Origin: Promethearchaeota archaeon
GTDB lineage: Archaea > Asgardarchaeota > Lokiarchaeia > Sigynarchaeales > MK-D1
Assembly: GCA_016839385.1 (NCBI GenBank)
Contig: JAEOUK010000464.1
Span: 1-7,145 of the forward strand
Length of the DNA: 7,145 nt
Direction: 5' to 3'
Of the stretch, positions 1 to 5,893 are shown piece by piece. The notes below the pieces were generated by a model. That model worked only from the letters and a program-made list of their open reading frames with translations, did not search any database and was not told where the DNA came from. Made by a program: the position numbers and the translations under genes. Position 1 is the stretch's first letter; each line of letters opens with the position of its first letter.

Positions 1-1
1 A

Positions 2-535
2 ATGAAGTTAAGAAAAGATAAATCCTTGATAGTTAATAACTCAAAAGACGCAGAGAGAAAGGCGGAAGAAGGAGGACCTATTGTTTTTCGGGGTAGTCCA
101 CGAGTTATACTAATCTGGTGGAGTATAAATTTGTTGATTATTGCAGTAATGTTTTCAGTCTGGATTTTTGGATTCAATTTTTTCGATCTTCAGACATTCA
201 TAATCTTTATGTCAGTTTGGTTTGGAAGTGGTGTATTATTTGTAATTGTATCAATGTCTAATCTGATCATACTGCATCCTGATGGATTTCTTATTCGTCG
301 ATTTATGTTCTTCAAATATAGCCAAAAATGGATATTTCTAACCCAACCACCCACTGCAGCAATAGCAACTGATTCTTCAGGTTCAAAGTATTATAATCTC
401 ATTTTCACAGAAAATCGAGAGAAACGAATAAACACTATATATATAGGAATAAAGGATATTAAGAGAGCAAAAGATAGAATGCATTTCATTGAACATATTG
501 CGCAAATATATTATGGAAAGTCGCAAAAATCATAA
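2..535 (+). CDS. Two-pass membrane protein with C-terminal PH-like soluble domain (hypothetical)
   Basis: I do not recognise a named family with certainty. The 177-residue protein has a charged, Lys/Glu-rich N-terminus (1-34), two hydrophobic membrane segments (about 35-58 and 65-91) joined by a short loop, and a soluble C-terminal domain (92-177). That domain begins with His-Pro-Asp-Gly, followed by alternating beta-type stretches and a final amphipathic helix rich in Arg, Lys and Ile. Two membrane helices followed by a strand-rich domain opening with an HPDG-type turn resemble small prokaryotic membrane proteins with a bacterial-PH-like domain; this is inference from pattern, not a family match. 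By the positive-inside rule both ends are probably cytoplasmic. The ATG lies one base from the window edge, so the true start could be further upstream and no promoter can be judged. The gene converges on the GH99-like gene, with 85 bases between the stops. Confidence 0.75.
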   Translation: MKLRKDKSLIVNNSKDAERKAEEGGPIVFRGSPRVILIWWSINLLIIAVMFSVWIFGFNFFDLQTFIIFMSVWFGSGVLFVIVSMSNLIILHPDGFLIRRFMFFKYSQKWIFLTQPPTAAIATDSSGSKYYNLIFTENREKRINTIYIGIKDIKRAKDRMHFIEHIAQIYYGKSQKS

Positions 536-546
536 TTCTCATCAAA

Positions 547-568
547 TTTTTTATATCTGAATATTTTT
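547..568 (+). terminator. T-rich termination tract after the membrane protein gene
   Basis: Two T runs on the + strand (T6 at 547-552 and T5 at 564-568) lie 12-33 bases after the stop codon at 535. Archaeal termination mainly needs a U-rich tract in the nascent RNA, so this is a plausible 3' end. No strong hairpin precedes it. Call is by composition only. Confidence 0.4.
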
Positions 569-576
569 GAATGAAT

Positions 577-605
577 GTTGAACATTAAGAAAGATTTGGT
601 TCAAC
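577..605. repeat. Inverted repeat between convergent genes
   Basis: A perfect 7-base inverted repeat, GTTGAAC at 577-583 and GTTCAAC at 599-605, is separated by 15 bases. It sits between the two convergent stop codons (535 and 621). It could form a weak hairpin in RNA from either strand, or be a protein-binding palindrome. Seven base pairs with a long loop in AT-rich DNA may also be chance. Confidence 0.3.
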
Positions 606-620
606 TCAAGTAAATTTATC

Positions 621-1850
621 CTATTTTTTTCCAATCCGAATTTTTACTATGATCATGGTTACTCCAAAAATAATCCATAGACCTATAATGCTATAATAAA
701 ATTCGTCTAAAACAATCCAAAGAATATAGAGATCTGAATACGGAATTAAATTTTCATATGAATCTGTCTTAAACTCTTGGATGAATTGACGTGTTTGATC
801 CAATGCAAGAAATCCGTTTTCTTGGGATGGTTCGATTTCAGTTCCTTCATGCCATTCATTCCAGGACGTAATAGAAATCCAGTCTGGGTTTAAACTAATA
901 GCTTTATTCCACGCCCTTAAGTAAGTTACTCCATCATCTCTTTCCATTGGTTTATTCCCATCTCTCACAACAGTGTCGTCATATCCTGGAGTAACTCCAG
1001 CTACGAAGATTTGATTAAATCTTTGGCTTTTTCTTTTTGTCGAATGAAACACATCCAAGTACACATCATATCTAAGACGCCCATATACATCATACTGATG
1101 CTGAGCATGAAATAGAGCATTTTGAGCAGCGGTGTTTCTGGAATTGTCAGCTACGAAAAAGAATGATTTATTCTGAGCATCCAAATTATTTTTTGTCGCC
1201 ACCCAAGCATCTTGGGATATTGCTTTAGTTGCATATACCCATACAACCGGTTTCTCATTTTCAAACCAAACTTGGTCTCGATAATCTTGCTGTAAAAGAA
1301 AATCATGTAGTTGAGATAATTCATAAGTAAAATTGCTTATAATCTCACTCTGAGATCGATCTTCGCGTGCAACTAAAAATATTTCAAAATATGGGGCTAG
1401 TTTTACTGTGGAATTCAATTCTTTGGCTACATCCATCATTATTTGCATGTTTTTTTGTTCTCTTCCCCCGTAACCCCAATAAGATATAATGAAAGCATCT
1501 AGACCAGCCCATTCTGCTTGCTCTAGATGAGTTTGGATTATCGATGGGTCCGATGAATCATACCAACCTAGACTAGGCGTATTCGCAGAACATGCATTTA
1601 CAGGTGGATACCAACCTCGACCTTCATAATTCCAATGCAGCCATGAATCGTCATCTTCTATGGGATAAGGTATTGTTTGTGAATAATCGGTTGTATTTCC
1701 ATACCAAGGATAGTAAAACGCTATTACTTTTTTATCGATTGAACTAGGAGATGCAATTAAAGTATAAGTAAAAATACTATATCCAAAAATTGCTAAATTG
1801 ATGATAATCAATATGCTCAGAGATGTAAGAATAACCTTTTTTCGATTCAC
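621..1850 (-). CDS. Membrane-anchored GH99-like glycoside hydrolase (endo-alpha-mannosidase family type)
   Basis: The 409-residue protein matches the GH99/GH99-like fold family, whose known members are endo-acting alpha-mannosidases and mannanases that cut inside mannose-containing glycans. Visible motifs are FYYPWYG (45-51), GWYDSSDP (95-102) followed by HLEQAEWAGLDAF (108-120) and SYWG (123-126), VADNS (233-237), and SWNEWHEGTEIEPS (329-342). Glu332 and Glu335 of NEWHE correspond to the two active-site carboxylates of characterised bacterial GH99 enzymes. An N-terminal membrane segment (about 8-32) and a second near the C-terminus (about 385-403), followed by a basic tail, suggest a catalytic domain outside the cell held at both ends. 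Sequons N52, N146, N173 and N227 fit an N-glycosylated exoprotein. The start is GTG, preceded directly by an in-frame TAA, and a TATA-like element lies 25 bases upstream. It follows the 549-residue exoprotein gene by 50 bases on the same strand. The exact substrate cannot be read from the sequence. Confidence 0.85.
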   Translation of the reverse strand: MNRKKVILTSLSILIIINLAIFGYSIFTYTLIASPSSIDKKVIAFYYPWYGNTTDYSQTIPYPIEDDDSWLHWNYEGRGWYPPVNACSANTPSLGWYDSSDPSIIQTHLEQAEWAGLDAFIISYWGYGGREQKNMQIMMDVAKELNSTVKLAPYFEIFLVAREDRSQSEIISNFTYELSQLHDFLLQQDYRDQVWFENEKPVVWVYATKAISQDAWVATKNNLDAQNKSFFFVADNSRNTAAQNALFHAQHQYDVYGRLRYDVYLDVFHSTKRKSQRFNQIFVAGVTPGYDDTVVRDGNKPMERDDGVTYLRAWNKAISLNPDWISITSWNEWHEGTEIEPSQENGFLALDQTRQFIQEFKTDSYENLIPYSDLYILWIVLDEFYYSIIGLWIIFGVTMIIVKIRIGKK

Positions 1851-1871
1851 TTAAGAGTCATAGTGATCTTC

Positions 1872-1889
1872 TTTTTTATGGTTTTTTAT
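1872..1889 (-). promoter_or_regulatory. Tandem TATA/box A-like elements for the GH99-like gene
   Basis: On the minus strand two copies of CATAAAAAA lie in tandem, 10 bases apart (+ strand ttttttat at 1872-1879 and 1882-1889). The nearer copy is centred 25.5 bases before the GTG at 1850, the spacing expected for a leaderless archaeal transcript. The second copy is one helical turn further upstream and could provide an alternative start site. This suggests the gene can be transcribed separately from its upstream neighbour. Confidence 0.5.
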
Positions 1890-1900
1890 GATTAAAATGC

Positions 1901-3550
1901 TTATAATGATTCTAAATATCCAAAGTACTTAAGAATATAATATGGTAAAGTGTAACTAATTCCAATATACTCTACTACATAGTCTGGACTTCTTCTACTA
2001 TGACTCCATGTACTGCTTGTCCCGTCATAAGGATTGGAACACCAGATAAATTCATCAATCCGATACATAGATGTGGTTTTCGGTCTAAGATACCGATCAT
2101 CTAACATTCCATTCATAAGATTTGCCGGTAACCATCGAAATATTTTTCCTATAGGATTATAATCGAACCAATCTTTCCATTTTTTGATGTTGGGATCTAA
2201 TTGCATCCACGTTCCCCCTAAATCCTCTCGTAGAATAGATGTGTTCCTTCCACCATAGCTGTCATCAAAGATTGGGTAAGCCATAAACTGATAGAGTTGA
2301 TCTAAAGTGTCCCACAAGATTTCATCTAAATTTTCTTTGGAATATTTAGCACTTGGAGTCGTTCTTTTTGCATTAAACGCTAAAAACACAGCATTAGCTT
2401 GAGCATTTCTCTGATAACGGTACAGATTGTATTTCTGTTCGTAGGTTTTTATAAATCGATTGAACTGAGTGGGATTATCTTCTAATAACACATATGACAT
2501 AATCAGCTCGTAGAGAAATGAATTAGCATAATATTCGTCAACTGAATTGGATGTTCCTACATGCGGAGAGTGGGGTTGATACATTTCCCGTGAACAATAA
2601 TAATTATAGAGCTGAGCGTACCTCTGATTTTCCGGATATGCAATTGTTGCCATTTTCATTAAAATCATTTTCCATTCACCTGCAAGTATAAACATATTCT
2701 CTAGATGTGTACCACTGGGATTACCATCACCGTGGATCTCTTGGTACATCGAATCTATAAATCCATTTGCAATTTGTCCTATGATTCTTCGTATGACATC
2801 CTGAACCCAAGGATCCTCACAGAGCATCAATGCGGCTGAAAGACCAAAAAAGTATCCGCCTAATTCATCCTTGCTTGTGTATAGTCGAACTCTCCATTGA
2901 CTGTAGTCTACCCCCCCTATTGCAGATCCATTAGTTCCATTGAACATTTTATAATGATCGGAGAACATCTCTGAGTAATTCGCATCATTTACCAACTCAG
3001 GCATGGCGTAAAATCTAGCAAGTGTTTGTCCAGGAAATTCAGGCCCTAGTCCTCCATTTGGCACAGCTATCAACAAGGATAATCCAGTTGTGAGTTTTTT
3101 TATTAATGAAAGTGAATCGGTCTTCTTTATAGGATCCGTAAGTGTCTGATATCGGAAACATTCAGTTGCTAAGGAAGTTCCTGTCCATTCTCCTGCATTA
3201 TCGGTCAAACGATACCCTTTAACGGTTCCATTATTCCAAATATCAGTATTAACAGACATATTGAGAGGAGTATGCCAGTTTATTTGACGATTCTGATAGG
3301 TATTCGCTAAATTATCCATCAAAAGTAGATCACTTGTTATATTTTCCATTGAATTCCATGGATAGTGCAAATCATATGGATCATAGAAATTTAATTCACG
3401 ACTATATGCATGTGTTGCAAGATCTGTGAAGAAATAAAAGATAAACCCTCCAAACGCCCCTAATAAGATCAGAGGAATAAATACGATTATGGTTAAAAGT
3501 GTGTATTTCATTTTGATGGTTTTACGTTTGGTGATTTTCGTCTGGAACAC
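1901..3550 (-). CDS. Membrane-anchored exoprotein, putative six-hairpin (alpha/alpha) glycosidase-like
   Basis: The 549-residue protein has a basic cytoplasmic N-terminus (1-15), one membrane segment (about 16-41) and a large outside domain. Two stretches recall uncharacterised (alpha/alpha)-barrel, six-hairpin glycosidase-like proteins: AGEWTGTSLATECFRYQTLTD (119-139, of the type 'xWTGxxLAxxxFRYxxTxD') and SKDELGGYFFGLSAAL (226-241, of the type 'SRDxxxGxFFGL'). Repeated helical segments follow, with many aromatic residues, as in sugar-binding toroids. Seven N-x-S/T sequons (N70, N97, N107, N191, N204, N207, N436) support an extracellular location. The start is GTG with an in-frame TAG directly before it; an alternative is ATG at codon 14 (3509-3511), which would keep the membrane anchor. 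It lies 50 bases upstream of the GH99-like gene with no long U-tract between, so co-transcription is possible. The fold is an inference and no catalytic acid can be named with confidence; the protein could also be a non-enzymatic carbohydrate binder. Confidence 0.75.
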   Translation of the reverse strand: MFQTKITKRKTIKMKYTLLTIIVFIPLILLGAFGGFIFYFFTDLATHAYSRELNFYDPYDLHYPWNSMENITSDLLLMDNLANTYQNRQINWHTPLNMSVNTDIWNNGTVKGYRLTDNAGEWTGTSLATECFRYQTLTDPIKKTDSLSLIKKLTTGLSLLIAVPNGGLGPEFPGQTLARFYAMPELVNDANYSEMFSDHYKMFNGTNGSAIGGVDYSQWRVRLYTSKDELGGYFFGLSAALMLCEDPWVQDVIRRIIGQIANGFIDSMYQEIHGDGNPSGTHLENMFILAGEWKMILMKMATIAYPENQRYAQLYNYYCSREMYQPHSPHVGTSNSVDEYYANSFLYELIMSYVLLEDNPTQFNRFIKTYEQKYNLYRYQRNAQANAVFLAFNAKRTTPSAKYSKENLDEILWDTLDQLYQFMAYPIFDDSYGGRNTSILREDLGGTWMQLDPNIKKWKDWFDYNPIGKIFRWLPANLMNGMLDDRYLRPKTTSMYRIDEFIWCSNPYDGTSSTWSHSRRSPDYVVEYIGISYTLPYYILKYFGYLESL

Positions 3551-3587
3551 CTAATTGATTTTGTCTTATTCTTCTACCTCATAGACC

Positions 3588-3596
3588 TATAAATAA
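3588..3596 (-). promoter_or_regulatory. TATA-like element for the 549-residue exoprotein gene
   Basis: The minus strand carries TTATTTATA (+ strand tataaataa, 3588-3596), centred about 42 bases before the GTG at 3550. With the usual spacing of about 25 bases, transcription would start near 3565-3568, giving a leader of some 15 bases. It is the best TATA match in this gap, and the longer spacing makes this gene the exception to the leaderless pattern of its neighbours. Confidence 0.4.
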
Positions 3597-3626
3597 CCTT
3601 GTTTAATCAAAAATATTCCGGACATT

Positions 3627-3634
3627 AAAAAAAA
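3627..3634 (-). terminator. U-tract terminator after the DDAH-type gene
   Basis: A run of eight A on the + strand gives U8 in minus-strand RNA, 22 bases after the stop of the DDAH-type gene (3656). The short element AAAACTGTTTT just before and overlapping it could form at most a weak hairpin. A U-tract alone is enough for many archaeal terminators. Confidence 0.45.
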
Positions 3635-3655
3635 CAGTTTTTATAAATATATTTC

Positions 3656-4429
3656 CTAAAAACGTAAAGATAAACAGCTTAATCCTCCATCCAACTTCTG
3701 GAACTCTGTCATATCCAAATCGAGAACATTGAATCCATGATTTGTAAGTTCTCGAAGTAGGTTAGGAAATCCTTTGGGAGTCAAAACATATTCATTTATT
3801 CTTAATGAGTTTGCAGCGTATAGATCTTCATTTTTAACTGTAATACATTCGAAATGTTGAAATAGGGGATTTTTCTGAAACTTTTTACTAATAAGAAGTA
3901 CTTCATCTCCCAGATAATTGACTTCGGATTTTAAATGCAAACAGTGATTAAACTTCACAAATTCAATGGAATAGTCAAATCGAGATAAAATTGCTTTTAA
4001 TTGATTTCCACCTTCCAAATTAGTTCGATTAGATATTCCAACATAGTAAGTATCATCTATTCTCAAAATGTCGCCCCCATCTAGAGTTCCGGGAAATTTA
4101 ATATTGAATATTTTTTCTTGAGAATAGAACTCCTGCAATTTCAAATGAACCGATTCTTCCTCTCCACTTCGTGAAAGCTCTTTCATTCTACAAATCACTG
4201 CAATAACTTCATTTACAATTGCTGTATCTTCTATAAAGCAAGAATCTGGGAATTTTTCATCGGGTTCCATACAAAATACTTTTATTCCGCAAGAATTTAA
4301 TGCATCTGCATAATGTTCATGCTGCTTAAGTGCCTTATTATAATCAGGTAGGCCGATATCAGCAGTGGTTAATCCATGTATCATATTGTGACAATGTTTT
4401 CGAATAATTGCAGTAGTAAATTCCATCAC
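3656..4429 (-). CDS. ddaH: Dimethylarginine dimethylaminohydrolase (DDAH)-type guanidino hydrolase
   Basis: This soluble protein of 257 residues (the length of bacterial DDAH) belongs to the arginine deiminase/DDAH superfamily of guanidine-modifying enzymes with a catalytic cysteine. DDAH hydrolyses N-omega-methylated arginine to citrulline plus methylamine or dimethylamine. Motifs in order are FPDSCFIED (60-68; Asp62, Glu67 and Asp68 match the guanidine-binding acids), Arg87 in the region that holds a carboxylate-binding Arg in DDAH, LDGGD (116-120), SNRTN (133-137; Arg135 matches the second carboxylate-binding Arg), LHLKS (164-168; catalytic His165) and DGGLSCLSLRF at the C-terminus (nucleophile Cys252). 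The active-site set is complete. Start: GTG at 4429 or the adjacent ATG at 4426; a TATA-like element centred 25.5 bases before the GTG favours the GTG. The true substrate could instead be another guanidino compound or arginine itself. The gene appears to be transcribed alone. Confidence 0.88.
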   Translation of the reverse strand: MMEFTTAIIRKHCHNMIHGLTTADIGLPDYNKALKQHEHYADALNSCGIKVFCMEPDEKFPDSCFIEDTAIVNEVIAVICRMKELSRSGEEESVHLKLQEFYSQEKIFNIKFPGTLDGGDILRIDDTYYVGISNRTNLEGGNQLKAILSRFDYSIEFVKFNHCLHLKSEVNYLGDEVLLISKKFQKNPLFQHFECITVKNEDLYAANSLRINEYVLTPKGFPNLLRELTNHGFNVLDLDMTEFQKLDGGLSCLSLRF

Positions 4430-4450
4430 AATTTACTATCGTGAGTAGAA

Positions 4451-4458
4451 AATAAAAA
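4451..4458 (-). promoter_or_regulatory. TATA-like element for the DDAH-type gene
   Basis: The minus strand reads TCTTAATTTTTATT, with the box TTTTTATT at 4451-4458 centred 25.5 bases before the GTG at 4429, which predicts a leaderless mRNA. A second AT-rich candidate (+ attttaaat, 4482-4490) overlaps the stop codon of the upstream gene but would place a U9 tract in the leader, so it is less likely. Confidence 0.45.
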
Positions 4459-4473
4459 TTAAGATTAGGAAAG

Positions 4474-4482
4474 AAAAAAAAA
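4474..4482 (-). terminator. U-tract terminator after the acidic 122-residue gene
   Basis: Nine consecutive A on the + strand (4474-4482) give U9 in minus-strand RNA, starting three bases after the stop codon at 4485. This, with the TATA-like element just downstream, argues that the acidic protein gene and the DDAH-type gene are separate transcription units. Confidence 0.45.
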
Positions 4483-4484
4483 TT

Positions 4485-4853
4485 TTAAATAGAGTAAACG
4501 ACGGCTAGAAATATTGAGAATTGCCAGGGAGCATCTTCTTTTGGGTAATATAATATGTCTATGTCTTCATTTGGTTCTACTTGATAATTAGTTTTATACA
4601 CATCCATTGCAGTTGCACCAACGAGATCATCGTCTTCTTCAAGTTTTTTAAAGTCTTCATCGGCTAATCTCACTGCCTGTACAAACCCACCATCAAGAAT
4701 TTTATCAAATTCTTCTTTTGTTTTAATAAATCCTTCATCTACGAGGTTTTTAACCGCTTCTGGAAGATAAGGTTTCATTTCATTCAATAAATTCTTATCC
4801 CCAATTTCACTCTTATTCAAAATCAAAATCAATGCAATTGGTTCTTTTGCCAT
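4485..4853 (-). CDS. Hypothetical acidic 122-residue protein
   Basis: I do not recognise this protein. It is small, cytosolic and strongly acidic: 26 Asp/Glu against 13 Lys/Arg, including the run EEDDD at 72-76. It opens with a hydrophobic strand (IALILIL, 6-12), continues with helix-forming segments (about 19-54), then a strand (FVQAVRL, 57-63), an acidic linker, and ends with another strand (FSIFLAVVYSI, 112-122). Beta strands at both ends suggest a compact alpha/beta fold rather than disorder. There is no signal peptide, metal-binding Cys/His cluster or catalytic motif; the protein contains no Cys or His at all. The ATG start is supported by a strong TATA element 23.5 bases upstream. It shares a divergent intergenic region with the alpha/beta hydrolase, and the U9 tract after its stop suggests a monocistronic unit. 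Confidence 0.75.
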   Translation of the reverse strand: MAKEPIALILILNKSEIGDKNLLNEMKPYLPEAVKNLVDEGFIKTKEEFDKILDGGFVQAVRLADEDFKKLEEDDDLVGATAMDVYKTNYQVEPNEDIDILYYPKEDAPWQFSIFLAVVYSI

Positions 4854-4872
4854 GAGTTTTCATCTATAATAG

Positions 4873-4880
4873 TTATATAA
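4873..4880 (-). promoter_or_regulatory. TATA box for the acidic 122-residue gene
   Basis: The perfectly palindromic TTATATAA at 4873-4880 is preceded on the minus strand by CCAAAA, which resembles a BRE. It is centred 23.5 bases before the ATG at 4853, so transcription should begin at or next to the start codon. This is the best TATA box in the window. Confidence 0.6.
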
Positions 4881-5034
4881 TTTTGGATCTATTTACTCAA
4901 ATTAAAGTCGTTTTATTCTTCATTATTAGAAAAAATCCACATAGTACTGGACTTGAAAGGTTGCACCTATTATTCCATCTAGAAATTATTGGTGAATTCA
5001 AATTGTCCATGGCTGGAGGTATGAATAACCATTG

Positions 5035-5042
5035 AATTTTTA
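5035..5042 (+). promoter_or_regulatory. TATA-like element for the alpha/beta hydrolase gene
   Basis: AATTTTTA at 5035-5042 is centred about 29.5 bases before the ATG at 5068. A start site 25-27 bases downstream would leave a leader of only a few bases. No Shine-Dalgarno-like sequence lies in the usual position. The match is modest. Confidence 0.35.
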
Positions 5043-5067
5043 GCAAGTGTGATATGAACCACCTAAA

Positions 5068-5892
5068 ATGACCAATTCCTACCAATGGAAAAGTGACTTT
5101 GTAAATTTTGATCATAAAAGAATCCATTTTTATCATAATGAGAGAGATAAGTCAAAACCCGTATTGATATTCCATCACGGTTTTTCAGATAATGGATTAT
5201 GCTGGGATCGCTTAGCAAGTAAATTTGTTGATGATTACCAATGTTATTTGATAGATGCTAGAGGTCATGGTAAATCTTCGGATCCAAATGGAGATTTGAC
5301 CTATCAAGATTTAGTTCAAGATATATATGATTTTTGTGAGTCTCTTGAATTGGTTGAAGTAGTAGTTTTAGGGCATAGCATGGGAGGAGTAGTTGCGACT
5401 ATGGCTGCAACCGATCATCATTCAATTCGAGGATCTGTTCTAGAGGACCCCTCATTTCCCACAAATATCTTAAATGCAGCGAATTTGAAAGCTCGTCAAA
5501 TAAGTGCAGCAGTTCAGAAACACAGGGAAATACCTAAACCAAAGGAATATTACGAGAAACAATTAAAAAGGATGCGTCCCGGTTGGGACCTACAAGATAT
5601 TGAAACTGCTGCCAAAGCTCATACAGAATTCTCTCTACATTATCCACTTCGTAATGGAAGAGTGTTATTTTCTGCTCCAAAGTGGAAAGAACTGATACCA
5701 AAAGTAACCAAACCAGTACTTTTACTAACTAGTTCTCGAGGATTGTTGAAAAAAAGAGATGGAATTATTTTTCAACATTTAAATCCACTAATTTCATGGG
5801 AGCATTTTGAAAAAGTGGGGCACTCGATAAGAAGAGAACAGTTTGACCGGTATTTTGAAATAGTAAGGAAATTTGTAAACAGTTTGCATTAA
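5068..5892 (+). CDS. Alpha/beta hydrolase fold protein (esterase/lipase-like)
   Basis: The protein has 274 residues, standard for a single-domain alpha/beta hydrolase, and no signal peptide or membrane segment, so it should be cytosolic. Motifs are HHGF (36-39, oxyanion-hole turn after the first central strand), DARGHGKSS (63-71), the nucleophile elbow GHSMGG (102-107, Ser104), LEDP (125-128) and the C-terminal VGHSIRREQFDRY (250-262, His252). The usual catalytic acid after strand 7 is not evident: the strand VLLLT (217-221) is followed by SSRG, where relatives normally carry an Asp. Asp127 after strand 6 could take over, or Asp231. The family covers carboxylesterases, C-C hydrolases, haloperoxidases and lactonases, so the substrate cannot be assigned. 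The start is the only reasonable one: an in-frame stop lies at 5050-5052. It converges with the XPF-type gene, leaving one base between stops. Confidence 0.88.
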   Translation: MTNSYQWKSDFVNFDHKRIHFYHNERDKSKPVLIFHHGFSDNGLCWDRLASKFVDDYQCYLIDARGHGKSSDPNGDLTYQDLVQDIYDFCESLELVEVVVLGHSMGGVVATMAATDHHSIRGSVLEDPSFPTNILNAANLKARQISAAVQKHREIPKPKEYYEKQLKRMRPGWDLQDIETAAKAHTEFSLHYPLRNGRVLFSAPKWKELIPKVTKPVLLLTSSRGLLKKRDGIIFQHLNPLISWEHFEKVGHSIRREQFDRYFEIVRKFVNSLH

Positions 5893-5893
5893 A

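Noticed and set aside
4482..4490. Second AT-rich box as promoter of the DDAH-type gene
   Set aside because: It overlaps the upstream stop codon and would place a U9 tract in the leader; the box at 4451-4458 has the same spacing as other genes in the window.
4995..5038. Inverted repeat AATTCAA / TTGAATT (4995-5001 and 5032-5038) in the divergent gap, considered as an operator or RNA structure
   Set aside because: Seven AT-rich bases at 30-base spacing are expected by chance, and no extended pairing supports it.
5054..5071. Five-codon upstream frame (MNHLK) whose TGA overlaps the hydrolase ATG; a similar four-codon frame (MTLK) overlaps the GTG of the GH99-like gene at 1849-1863
   Set aside because: The TATA spacing puts transcription starts at or just before the main start codons, so these ATGs would mostly not be transcribed. 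Such short frames are expected by chance.
4897..5136. Minus-strand open frame of 79 codons in the divergent gap
   Set aside because: Its start lies inside the well-supported alpha/beta hydrolase gene, the translation is low-complexity and hydrophobic with no family features, and it crosses the hydrolase promoter region.
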